Assembly (NCBI RefSeq): GCF_002931075.1
Contig: NZ_PSTQ01000009.1
Span: 62,001 to 126,000 of the forward strand
DNA from: Pseudoclavibacter sp. AY1F1
GTDB taxonomy: Bacteria > Actinomycetota > Actinomycetes > Actinomycetales > Microbacteriaceae
Direction of reading: 5' to 3'
DNA length: 64,000 nucleotides
The notes beneath the pieces were generated by a model. It did not search any database, was not told the DNA's origin, and was given only the letters and a program-made list of their open reading frames with translations. This document shows positions 51,852 to 59,587 of the stretch, piece by piece. The position numbers were made by a program, and so were the translations under genes. Numbering within the stretch: the stretch's first letter is position 1; the number at the start of each line of letters is the position of its first letter.

Positions 51852-53453
51852 ATGAGCACAGCCGCATCTGCCACCGGTCCCAACGAGCCCCGTGACGACA
51901 CCGCAGGTACGACCAGCACCGAGACCGTCGTCCTGGGCCTGCGCCCGCTCGAACCAGCCGAGGTCGTCGCGGTCGCGCGTCACGGCGCTCGTGTCGAGGT
52001 GGCGCCGTCCGCGCTCGCAGAGGTCGCACGCTCGCGGGAACTCATCGAGCGCCTCGCCGACGATCCGAACCCGCACTACGGCATCTCGACGGGCTTCGGC
52101 GCGCTCGCAACGACGTTCATCGCACCCGAGCGGCGCGTGCAGCTGCAGGCGAGCCTCGTGCGCTCGCACGCGGCGGGCACCGGCCCGGAGGTGGAGCGCG
52201 AGGTGATCCGGGCGCTTCAGCTGCTCCGACTGCAGACTCTGACGACGGGTCGGACGGGCGTGCGCCCCGTTGTCGTTGAGACGTACGCGGCGATGCTCAA
52301 CGCCGGTCTCACGCCGATCGTGCGCGAATACGGCTCGCTGGGCTGCTCGGGTGACCTCGCCCCCCTCTCGCACCTGGCGCTCGCCGCGACGGGCGAGGGC
52401 ACCGTGCGCGACGCGACGGGCACCGAGGTGAATGCACGACACGCGCTCGACGCGGCGGGCATCGAGCCGCTTGTCCTGCGCGAGAAGGAGGGGCTCGCGC
52501 TCATCAACGGCACCGATGGGATGCTCGGGATGCTGCTGCTCGCGATCCACGACATCGAGATGCTGTTGACCACAGCCGACCTGGCGGCGGCGATGTCCGT
52601 GGAGAGCCAGTTCGCGACGGACGCCGTGTTCGCCGCCGACCTGCAGGCTCTGCGCCCGCAGCTCGGGCAGGGCGACTCGGCGGCGAACCTTCGGCGTTTC
52701 CTCGCCGGTTCACCCATCGTCTCGAGCCACCGCGGCGCCGACGACGGCCGAGTGCAGGATGCTTACTCGCTGCGCTGCTCCCCTCAGGTGCACGGCGCGG
52801 CCCGCGACACGGTCGCGCACGCGGCGCTGATCGCGTCGCGGGAGCTCGCGTCCGCGGTCGACAACCCGGTTGTGGCGGTGGATGGGCGGGTCGCGTCGAA
52901 CGGCAACTTCCACGGGGCGCCCGTCGCGTATGTGCTCGATTTCCTTGCCATCGCGGTGGCCGATGTGGCAAGCATCTCCGAGAGGCGCACCGATCGCGCA
53001 CTCGACCCGGCCCGCAACCGCGGGCTGCCGCCGTTCCTCGCCCACGAGGTCGGCGTCGACTCCGGCCTCATGATCGCGCAGTACGCGGCGGCCGGCATCG
53101 TGTCGGAGCTCAAGCGGCTCGCAGCGCCAGCATCGGTCGACTCGATCCCGTCGTCGGCAATGCAGGAGGACCACGTGTCGATGGGCTGGGCCGCAGCGCG
53201 AAAGCTGCGCCGCGCCGTCGACGGACTCGGAAGGGTGCTCGCCATCGAGGTGCTCACCGGGTCGCGCGCGCTGCAACTGCGAGGGCCTCTCGAGCCGGGG
53301 CCCGCGACCGCAGCCGTCAGCGCCCTCGTCGCCACAGTCTCCGCCGGTGCCGGACCCGATCGCTTCCTCAGCCCCGAGATGGAGGCCGTGGCCGAACTCG
53401 TGCTCTCCGGCGAGGTCGCCCGCACCGCACTGGAGCATTCGACCGCGAGCTGA
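51852..53453 (+). CDS. hutH: Histidine ammonia-lyase
   Basis: Deaminates L-histidine to urocanate, first step of the Hut pathway; 533 residues. The prosthetic MIO ring forms from Cys165-Ser166-Gly167 in GSLGCSGDLAPLSH, the Cys variant known from Streptomyces-type enzymes. Catalytic Tyr in PHYGISTGFGALAT, and conserved QDAYSLRCSPQVHGAARDT and SSAMQEDHVSMG. No hutU, hutI or hutG is adjacent, so the rest of the pathway is elsewhere or the enzyme stands alone. Probably controlled by the divergent IclR. Confidence 0.94.
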   Translation: MSTAASATGPNEPRDDTAGTTSTETVVLGLRPLEPAEVVAVARHGARVEVAPSALAEVARSRELIERLADDPNPHYGISTGFGALATTFIAPERRVQLQASLVRSHAAGTGPEVEREVIRALQLLRLQTLTTGRTGVRPVVVETYAAMLNAGLTPIVREYGSLGCSGDLAPLSHLALAATGEGTVRDATGTEVNARHALDAAGIEPLVLREKEGLALINGTDGMLGMLLLAIHDIEMLLTTADLAAAMSVESQFATDAVFAADLQALRPQLGQGDSAANLRRFLAGSPIVSSHRGADDGRVQDAYSLRCSPQVHGAARDTVAHAALIASRELASAVDNPVVAVDGRVASNGNFHGAPVAYVLDFLAIAVADVASISERRTDRALDPARNRGLPPFLAHEVGVDSGLMIAQYAAAGIVSELKRLAAPASVDSIPSSAMQEDHVSMGWAAARKLRRAVDGLGRVLAIEVLTGSRALQLRGPLEPGPATAAVSALVATVSAGAGPDRFLSPEMEAVAELVLSGEVARTALEHSTAS

Positions 53454-53477
53454 CGGGCACCGCTTCGCAGCTCGCGG

Positions 53478-53525
53478 GACAAGGGCACCTGGTGACAAGG
53501 GCGCCTGAGGACGAGGGCACCCGGA
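53478..53525. repeat. Three tandem 16-base repeats after hutH
   Basis: GACAAGGGCACCTGGT, GACAAGGGCGCCTGAG and GACGAGGGCACCCGGA in direct tandem, 25 bases after the hutH stop. The rest of the 201-base gap to the next gene shows no gene. Confidence 0.8.
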
Positions 53526-53654
53526 GAGAAGTTTTGGCGATTCCCGTGCTTTCCGGCGATCCGGTGCACCACAATCAGTGTGGGCGCCGTATACCTCAAC
53601 CTTCCCTGCCGGCCGTTTGTGGCACCTCGCCGCTCCCCTATCGAGAGGGCCTCC

Positions 53655-54425
53655 ATGTCGAGTCCGAACCCCACATCCCCCACCACTCCTCCCGCATCCG
53701 GAGGCTCGCGCTCCGGGTTCTCGCGCAGGTCGTTCGTAGCTGGCGCGGCCTGGTCCGCACCCGTCGTCGCCATCGCAGCCGCTGTGCCATTCGCCTCAGC
53801 GTCTGGCAGCTGCACGGAGCAAGCGCAGGTCGATTGGGCTACCACTTTCGTCGCAGCTGCTGACAAGCGGAGCGGGCAGGGCGAATCCGTGACGCCAACG
53901 GGCGCCGTCGTCACCTACACGGTCGCTGTCACGACGGGCCCGAACATCGAGATCCCGGCTACGTCCGACAACCTGAACTCCACCTCATCAGGCGTGTTCC
54001 TCGGCGACCGCCAGACCGTCGCCTCAGCGGACAAGGAGTTCGACGCCGCCTATATGCAGAGGGCAACCGTGACCTTCGATCGGCCTGTCACGAAGGTCAG
54101 CTTCCGCATTTTCGACGTCGATGGCAGCACTTTCTACCGCGAGCACCTCCGAGTGGTCAGCGTTCCCGAAGCGGTCGGGATCCCGGGCGGCGGCGAGAAC
54201 ACCAGGGTCGAGTTCGATCCACTGTCCAACACGTTCCGCCCAATAGACGACGAAGCAATCGGGCAGGTCCTCGCGGGTTCAGTGGGCTACGAAATTACCG
54301 GCCCGACGACTTCCTTCACAGTGGAACTTACGACTCCTCGGACAGCAGTACCGCCGCAGGGCGTCCTGAGTCACGGAGTACGAATGACAAACATCGCGTA
54401 CACAACTGCCTGCGCCCTCGCGTAG
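53655..54425 (+). CDS. Tat-secreted protein of unknown function
   Basis: Exported protein of 256 residues. The twin-arginine signal is FSRRSFVAGAAWSAPVVAIA with a likely cleavage after FASAS near residue 55. The mature part is beta-rich (GAVVTYTVAVTTGPNIEIPA; ATVTFDRPVTKVSFRIFDVD) with two cysteines, resembling actinobacterial surface beta-sandwich proteins. No enzyme motif or sortase signal is seen. AGAGGGC precedes ATG 53655. Confidence 0.75.
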   Translation: MSSPNPTSPTTPPASGGSRSGFSRRSFVAGAAWSAPVVAIAAAVPFASASGSCTEQAQVDWATTFVAAADKRSGQGESVTPTGAVVTYTVAVTTGPNIEIPATSDNLNSTSSGVFLGDRQTVASADKEFDAAYMQRATVTFDRPVTKVSFRIFDVDGSTFYREHLRVVSVPEAVGIPGGGENTRVEFDPLSNTFRPIDDEAIGQVLAGSVGYEITGPTTSFTVELTTPRTAVPPQGVLSHGVRMTNIAYTTACALA

Positions 54426-54439
54426 CTTCCAGCGCTTGG

Positions 54440-55249
54440 CTACTGAGCCGGCGGAACCTCGTCCCACCCCTGCTGCGGGGTTTCGCAGGTGTCGCGGAAG
54501 ACGTACTGCGACGGCAGCTTCCGCTGATGCGACGACCAGTCGATGGCGGGGCGACGCTGCTCTTTGGGGAGGTAGCCGAGCCGGTAGACGGCCATGAGCT
54601 CGAACTCATCCGGCACCTTGAGGAGGTCGACGATCTTGTCCCATTGGCCGGGCACTTCCATGGGGAAGGAAACGAACTGGATGCCCATGCCGATCTCGCC
54701 CGTGGTGAGCCAGATGTTCTCCATGGCGGCGCCCATGCTGAACACGGAGTAGAACGACGACAGCTCCCCTGGCCTGTACTCGGCGCGGTCGAGCATGACG
54801 CCGAGCAGCAGCGGGGATCCGGCGACGAGCTTGCGGTTTTCCTCACCGAGCGTGTTTGGCACGCGCAGTGAGTTCATGAGGAACTGCCCTCGCTTCGTGA
54901 AGACCTGGCTCGTGAACGGGCGAAGCGGCGCGGGGAGCTTGTCGAAGAGCATCCCGTCTCGACGATCCTCCATCTCCTGCTTGCTGAAGCGGAAGTACGG
55001 CTTGTAGCGCTCGAAGAAGGTGCCGTTGCTCATCGCGGTCGTCATGCTCTCGCCACTGATGCTCGCGATGGCCTCGATCGTCTCGCGCGCCTCCACGACC
55101 ACGAACCGCCACGGCTGGCTGTTCAGCTGCGAGGGCGCACGTCCGGCGACCTCCATGAGGAGGCGCTGATGTTCCTCGCTGACGGGGTCGGGGAGGAAAG
55201 GGCCGTTCGTGGTCTTGCGGCGTCGCAGAACGTCGAGGAATTCCATGCG
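54440..55249 (-). CDS. Nitroreductase-family protein
   Basis: FMN-dependent nitroreductase-like enzyme of about 269 residues. The N-terminal FMN site [14 protein letters not shown] followed by [20 protein letters not shown] is typical, as is [21 protein letters not shown]-terminal [11 protein letters not shown] fits the family end. A start at 55264 is possible. Such enzymes reduce nitroaromatics, quinones or enones with NAD(P)H. Confidence 0.88.
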   Translation of the reverse strand, partial: RMEFLDVLRRRKTTNGPFLPDPVSEEHQRLLMEVAGRAPSQLNSQPWRFVVVEARETIEAIASISGESMTTAMSNGTFFERYKPYFRFSKQEMEDRRDGMLFDKLPAPLRPFTSQVFTKRGQFLMNSLRVPNTLGEENRKLVAGSPLLLGVMLDRAEYRPGELSSFYSVFSMGAAMENIWLTTGEIGMGIQFVSFPMEVPGQWDKIVDLLKVPDEFELMAVYRLGYLPKEQRRPAIDWSSHQRKLPSQYVFRDTCETPQQGWDEVPPAQ

Positions 55250-55353
55250 CTGAGTCTGTCGCATCCGCCTGAAACGTATGCCGAGCGATCACTGCCGGCG
55301 GAACGCCCCTCCATCACTCACCTTGAACAGCAATTCCACCGGCAGCGATCGCC

Positions 55354-55463
55354 GTCGACACGGGGCCACGGGGTCACGCGGGCACGTCGACACGGGGGGC
55401 ACGCGGGCACGTCGGCACGGGGGGCACGCGGGCACGTCGACACGGGGTCACGCGGGCACGGGG
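55354..55463. repeat. 25-base tandem repeat
   Basis: About three and a half copies of a 25-base unit beginning CACGCGGGCACGTCGACACG (copies at 55375, 55400, 55425, and a partial at 55449) plus a degraded leading copy. Copies differ at one or two positions. It lies in the gap between the nitroreductase and a membrane-protein gene and has no spacer structure. Confidence 0.9.
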
Positions 55464-55467
55464 CGCG

Positions 55468-55821
55468 TCAGCGGCGAGCGGATGCTGACCGAGCGGATGC
55501 GCGGAGCGCGAGCGCGTAGAAGGGCGCAGCCGCGAGGGCGATGGCAGGGTGGCGCCGTGAGTGCGTGCCGGCGAAGGGGATCGCGGCGAGCGGCACCGCG
55601 GTCGGCAGCAGCAGCTTCCCGGCCCGGCGGCGGCTCTCGTCACGGCTCGCGAGAAGCGCGATGCCCGCGGCGAGCGTCAGCGCGGACGTGCAGATGTAGA
55701 GCGCGTGGTGGATCCAGTGCCAGCGCCCCGTGCGCACGACGCCCGTGGCGACCCCTGCACCGAGGGCGCAGTTGGCGGCGTAGCTGGTCGTCGCGGCGAC
55801 CAGCAGCGGGGGCACGTTCAC
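55468..55821 (-). CDS. Small membrane protein
   Basis: Protein of 117 residues with three or four hydrophobic segments (LLVAATTSYAANCALGAGVA; HWIHHALYICTSALTLAAGI; LLLPTAVPLAAIPFAG; IALAAAPFYALALRA). RTGRWHWIHHALY suggests a conserved loop. It resembles uncharacterised actinobacterial membrane proteins. Role unknown; lies downstream of the methyltransferase on the same strand. Confidence 0.65.
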   Translation of the reverse strand: MNVPPLLVAATTSYAANCALGAGVATGVVRTGRWHWIHHALYICTSALTLAAGIALLASRDESRRRAGKLLLPTAVPLAAIPFAGTHSRRHPAIALAAAPFYALALRASARSASARR

Positions 55822-55929
55822 GTCGCCGAACCTACACCGGCGGCCTGGAGCGAACGCCGGGCCGGCGCAAGAAGCTGAAGCCGGCGCAGGAAGCTGGAGC
55901 CGTTCATTCGCCGCGGGTCGAGCATCCGC

Positions 55930-56658
55930 TCATCTCTGTGGTGTGAGCGTCTCGTCGCGGGTCAGCAGCAGGCGGTACGGGAACTGTTGCCGCACGAGCC
56001 ACCCCTCCGGAACGGCCGCCCGCAGCTCGGGGGCCGTGTAGCTGCGGCGGATGGACAACGTCCCGTCGTAGTGAACGAACGAGCCCCGGTCGAGGGGCTT
56101 CGTGGCGACGCCGAACGCGGCGAGCGCGAGGCGTCCGCGCTCGATGTCGCTGTGCAGGGAGAGCGGGGCGAGGGCCGCGCTGTCGGCGAGGAGGCTGGCG
56201 AGCGCAGCCGGGTCGAGGTGGTGCAGCAGGTGGTTGGAGGTGACGATGTCGAACCGCTCCCCCGCTGCCACGAGCTCGCCGCTCGACGCCGCCCGAAAGT
56301 CGACGCCGCGCCGTGTGAGCCCGCGCGACTCCACGAACTCGTGCGCCCGCTCGTCCGGGTCGATCGCGGTCACCTCGAGGCGGAGCCCGTCGCGCGCCGC
56401 CCACGAGGCGAGGGCGAGCGGAATATCCCCTCCCCCGAAGCCGATGTCGAGCAGCCTGGATGCGCGCTGCCGGTCGAGCAAGGGCCGCACGTCGCGCAGG
56501 TACACGCGCCGCCACCCCGCGACGAGCGCGTTCACGGCGCGGAACTGCGCGTACGTCGCGAAGAGGCGGCCACGGTCGCAAGCGGGGTCGTCCATGAGCT
56601 CAAGCGAGCTCGTGTCGCGCGTCAACGGGCGAAGCGCTGAAAGCACGGGAGGCCTCAC
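55930..56658 (-). CDS. Class I SAM-dependent methyltransferase of the PKS cluster
   Basis: Methyltransferase of 242 residues. SAM motif I is LLDIGFGGGDIPLALASW, motif II LEVTAIDPD, and post-motif VTSNHLLHHLD. GTG 56658 has GGGAGGG eight bases upstream and overlaps the stop of a 29-codon frame as GTGA. Type III PKS operons of actinobacteria commonly include such a methyltransferase, probably acting on the alkylresorcinol, pyrone or quinone product. Confidence 0.88.
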   Translation of the reverse strand: MRPPVLSALRPLTRDTSSLELMDDPACDRGRLFATYAQFRAVNALVAGWRRVYLRDVRPLLDRQRASRLLDIGFGGGDIPLALASWAARDGLRLEVTAIDPDERAHEFVESRGLTRRGVDFRAASSGELVAAGERFDIVTSNHLLHHLDPAALASLLADSAALAPLSLHSDIERGRLALAAFGVATKPLDRGSFVHYDGTLSIRRSYTAPELRAAVPEGWLVRQQFPYRLLLTRDETLTPQR

Positions 56659-56744
56659 AGCTCTGGCCCTCCCTGCTCGGCTGCGGCGAAGACGACGTCG
56701 CGGACCGCAGCGCGGCCGCCTGCCGCCCAGGTCTCGAACCTCAT
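56655..56744 (-). CDS. 29-codon frame bridging PKS and methyltransferase
   Basis: The ATG overlaps the PKS stop as ATGA and the TGA overlaps the methyltransferase start as GTGA, so ribosomes can pass through all three frames. It encodes MRFETWAAGGRAAVRDVVFA then AAEQGGPEL. Either a translational-coupling micro-ORF or the residue of a deleted third gene; related clusters often have an FAD oxidoreductase here (from memory). Confidence 0.4.
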   Translation of the reverse strand: MRFETWAAGGRAAVRDVVFAAAEQGGPEL

Positions 56745-57850
56745 GCGCGCATCCGCGTGAACCTGCCGACTTCGACGGTGAGGCCGGGCCCGAACGCCAT
56801 CGCGCAGAGCGCTTCACCGGCTCCTTCGAGGTGGGTGTCGTCAGCGCCTTCCGACAGGAGCCGCTCGAGGATGAACAGCACGGTCGCGCTCGACATGTTG
56901 CCGTAGTCCCGCAGCACGCCGCGTGACGGGGCGAGCTGCTCGTCGGTGAGCCCGAGGGACTGCTCGACCTTGTCGAGGATGCTCCGCCCGCCCGGGTGAA
57001 TCGCCCACAGTGGCGTCTCCGACGGCACGGTCGGCGCGAGGAGCGGTTCGACGACATCGCCGATTGACGCGCCGATGATGCTCGGCACGTACCCGGAGAG
57101 ACGCATCCGGAACCCACTGTCGCCGATGGTCCACGCCATCTCCGACTCGCCTTCGTCGGTGATGGTGCTCTCGAGGGCGTCGATGGTCAGGATGCTCGCT
57201 CCGGCCGGGGCAGGGCGCGCGGTCACGAGCGCTGCCGCGGCGCCGTCGGCGAAGACGGAGGTCGCGACGATCTGCTCGGGGTCGTTGGAGCTCGTCAGGT
57301 GGATGGTGCACAGCTCGACGCACACGATAAGCACGACTGCGTTCGGGTCGGCGCGAGCGAACGCATCCGCTGCCCGCAATGCGGGGAAGGCGCCGTAGCA
57401 GCCCATGAAGCCGAGGTGGAAGCGCTGCACGCGCGGTGACAGCCCGAGCCCGCGCACGATCTCGTAGTCGGGGCCGGGCGCGTAGAAGCCGGTGCACGAG
57501 ACGGTGACGACGTGCGTGATGTCGGCCGCGTCGAGGCCGCTGCCGTCGAGGGCCGCTCGGGCGGCACCGAGTAGCAGTTCGGGCACGCGCTCGGCGTAGA
57601 GCTGATTGCGGGCGCCTGTGGACGCGTCGAGGACGAGCCCGTCGGCAACAAGCGCTGAGTCGGTGCCGCCGGCGAGCGCGTCCACGACCGTGTGTCTGCG
57701 TTCGATCGCCGAGCCGTCGAACGCCGCGCCGATGAGGCGGGCACCGAGGCGGTTGATGCCGGGCTGACCTGCGAACAGGTCGCGGGCCTGGGTCTGCGGC
57801 AGCTCGGTCGGGGGCACTGCGGTGCCGATGCTGCGGATGTGCACGCTCAC
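56741..57850 (-). CDS. Type III polyketide synthase
   Basis: Chalcone-synthase-like homodimeric PKS, 369 residues, GTG start at 57850. The catalytic triad is Cys151 (GFMGCYGAF), His285 (WAIHPGGRS) and Asn318 (DYGNMSSAT); GFYAPGPDYEIVRGLGL is typical of the bacterial RppA/alkylpyrone branches. It extends a fatty-acyl or malonyl starter with malonyl-CoA. Operon with a methyltransferase. Product unknown. Confidence 0.92.
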   Translation of the reverse strand: MSVHIRSIGTAVPPTELPQTQARDLFAGQPGINRLGARLIGAAFDGSAIERRHTVVDALAGGTDSALVADGLVLDASTGARNQLYAERVPELLLGAARAALDGSGLDAADITHVVTVSCTGFYAPGPDYEIVRGLGLSPRVQRFHLGFMGCYGAFPALRAADAFARADPNAVVLIVCVELCTIHLTSSNDPEQIVATSVFADGAAAALVTARPAPAGASILTIDALESTITDEGESEMAWTIGDSGFRMRLSGYVPSIIGASIGDVVEPLLAPTVPSETPLWAIHPGGRSILDKVEQSLGLTDEQLAPSRGVLRDYGNMSSATVLFILERLLSEGADDTHLEGAGEALCAMAFGPGLTVEVGRFTRMRA

Positions 57851-57943
57851 GCCACGACCGTACGCCCCGCATCCTGGGAGTGCCGCGAGGCGCCGCCCCG
57901 CACGATCGCTGCCCGACGCGACCACCGCCCTCTCGCCCGATCA

Positions 57944-57997
57944 CTGCCCGGCGTTTCCCCCGCTACGGGGCGCGCCAGAGAGTGAAACGCCGGGCAG
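57944..57997. terminator. Hairpin with repeated GATCRCTGCCCG arms
   Basis: CTGCCCGGCGTTTC (57944-57957) pairs perfectly with GAAACGCCGGGCAG (57984-57997) around a 26-base loop. A related GATCGCTGCCCG occurs at 57904. Located after the M23 lipoprotein gene and before the PKS gene on the minus strand, so it may terminate the former. Confidence 0.6.
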
Positions 57998-58035
57998 CGA
58001 TGCGTCCGTCACGCGCGGGGCGGGGCGGGGCGCCG

Positions 58036-59307
58036 CTACTCGCCGGGGTAGGTCATGAGGTCGCCGGTGATCGGCACCTGGTTGGCGCGCTCCCCAGCGT
58101 TCGTCTTGTCGACCTTGTACGCCTTGCCCTGTTCGCCGGCGTCGAGGGCAGCCTGTGAGGTGACCTGGCCGTCGAGCGTGAACGTGTCGAACACGAACGG
58201 CAGCCCGTTGGAGGCGAGGGGGTTCGGGGAGTCCATGATGTGGAAGTGGAGGTGCGGGGCGTCGGTGTTGCCGGTGTTGCCGAGCAGGCCGAGGCGGTCT
58301 CCGCGGGCGAGCTGCTGCCCGACTTCGAGCTCGAAGACGTTGCCGGCTTTGAGGTGCGCGTAGAAGGCGTAGTTGCCGCCGCCGATGTCCTGCACGACGT
58401 AGTTGCCGCCGTATTCGTCGAGGGTGAGCGTGGGACCTGGGGCGGTGCCGGCTCTCTGCTCGGCGCGGTCGCTTGTGATTGCGACGATGGGCCCGTCGGC
58501 GACGGCGATGACGTTCTCGCCGAAGCCCGGGTAGCTGCGCGCGTTGTCGCGGGCACCGTCGTAGAGGTTCATCGTGGGGGTGAGCTTGACGTAGTCGATC
58601 GCCCACCGTTCGGGCGCCCAGTAGGTGCCGTTGATGGGGCTGACGGCACCACGGTGCGCGGTGAGCCCGCAGCAGCCGTTGGCGTCGAGCCAACCGCTGC
58701 CCGTGAGGGGCGGCCCGATGACGGCAACCTCGCGTTTGTCGACGCCGACCGCCTGCGTCGTCTGCTCGATCGTCTTCTCGTAGAGAGGCGGCTGCGCCTT
58801 GGGCATCTCGACAGTGACGGTGTGTTCGATTCGGTCGGGCACTTCGGCGTCGGATGCGACAGTCGCGTCCATCCACACCGTCGCGTTCTGACCGGGGCCG
58901 AGCTCGAGCCCACCACCGTCTGTGGCGCCGGGGACGCGCATCACGTCGTTGAGGTCGTCGCCCTCGAGTTCCTGCAGCACCGACCCGCCTGCGCTCGCCT
59001 CGACCGCCTTGATGGCGACCTTCGACGGCGACCCGTTGGTGAGCTGCAGCTCGTAGGCGAAGTGGATGCGCTCATCGGTTCCGAGCACGGGGATCGGCTC
59101 GGCGAGCGCGGAGACCACAACGGGCGTGAACTGCTCGCCGATCGTGCCAGGGCCCGGTTCGGCCGGCGGTGTCTCGCTGACGGCGGTTGGCGCATCTGCC
59201 CCAATGGTGAGGGCCGGGCTGGCCGAGCAGGCGCTCAGGACGAAAAGGCCTGCCGCCGCGAGCGCGGCAGAGAAGACACGCGCGTTCCCCGCCCTGATGC
59301 CGGTCAT
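58036..59307 (-). CDS. M23-family metallopeptidase-like lipoprotein
   Basis: Exported protein of 423 residues. Lipoprotein signal VFSAALAAAGLFVLSAC with Cys at 27; a beta-rich middle (50-210) of unknown fold; the C-terminal LytM/M23 domain has HRGAVSPINGTYWAPERW with AIDY, a strand GPTLTLDEYGGNYVVQDIGG, and the HXH zinc motif in HLHFHIMD. The first zinc His and Asp are spread further apart than in classical LytM, so activity is likely but not certain. A cell-wall hydrolase role is inferred. Confidence 0.85.
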   Translation of the reverse strand: MTGIRAGNARVFSAALAAAGLFVLSACSASPALTIGADAPTAVSETPPAEPGPGTIGEQFTPVVVSALAEPIPVLGTDERIHFAYELQLTNGSPSKVAIKAVEASAGGSVLQELEGDDLNDVMRVPGATDGGGLELGPGQNATVWMDATVASDAEVPDRIEHTVTVEMPKAQPPLYEKTIEQTTQAVGVDKREVAVIGPPLTGSGWLDANGCCGLTAHRGAVSPINGTYWAPERWAIDYVKLTPTMNLYDGARDNARSYPGFGENVIAVADGPIVAITSDRAEQRAGTAPGPTLTLDEYGGNYVVQDIGGGNYAFYAHLKAGNVFELEVGQQLARGDRLGLLGNTGNTDAPHLHFHIMDSPNPLASNGLPFVFDTFTLDGQVTSQAALDAGEQGKAYKVDKTNAGERANQVPITGDLMTYPGE

Positions 59308-59452
59308 GGCTTGAGTTTAGGCTCGCGGCCGGGGGCCCGCCAGAGAGCGGTGGTCATGGTTTTGCGGTGTCCCGTGCTTCGGGAAACGAGGCCACGCGTG
59401 TCGGCGCGCGAGGCTCCCCGGTGCCCACTCGACCCAAGCCAGTTGGCGCCTA

Positions 59453-59498
59453 TTGACACCAGCTGGCGTCGCCCCTAGGTTTGGTGACACGTGTTACC
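59453..59498 (+). promoter_or_regulatory. Promoter and LacI-type operator of the GPH-GH2 locus
   Basis: TTGACA (59453-59458), 17-base spacer and TAGGTT (59476-59481) make a strong promoter. GGTGACACGTGTTACC (59483-59498) directly follows: a 16-base dyad with one mismatched pair and an ACACGTGT core, positioned over the transcription start. The LacI gene at 63560 is a likely binder. Confidence 0.65.
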
Positions 59499-59509
59499 CA
59501 CATCCAGAA

Positions 59510-59523
59510 TGTGATCGATCACA
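59510..59523. promoter_or_regulatory. TGTGATCGATCACA palindrome
   Basis: Perfect 14-base palindrome in the leader of the GPH gene. Its TGTGA...TCACA half-sites are those of CRP/GlxR, but the centre is four bases rather than six, so either a CRP-family variant or another regulator is involved. Confidence 0.45.
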
Positions 59524-59587
59524 ACACTGGACAACCACGACGCTCGAAGAGCTCGCGCTAGACCGAACATTTGACGAAGGAGTCAAC

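Noticed and set aside
52344-52352. Cys-Ser-Gly in HutH as a dead MIO site
   Set aside because: CSG is a known functional variant of ASG in actinobacterial histidine ammonia-lyases.
51540-52550. Long upstream extension of the IclR frame through hutH antisense
   Set aside because: It consists of His-Arg runs from the hexamer repeat and antisense of hutH; the IclR domain begins just after GTG 51539.
55354-55463. CRISPR array
   Set aside because: Units are directly adjacent with no spacers, and no cas genes are present.
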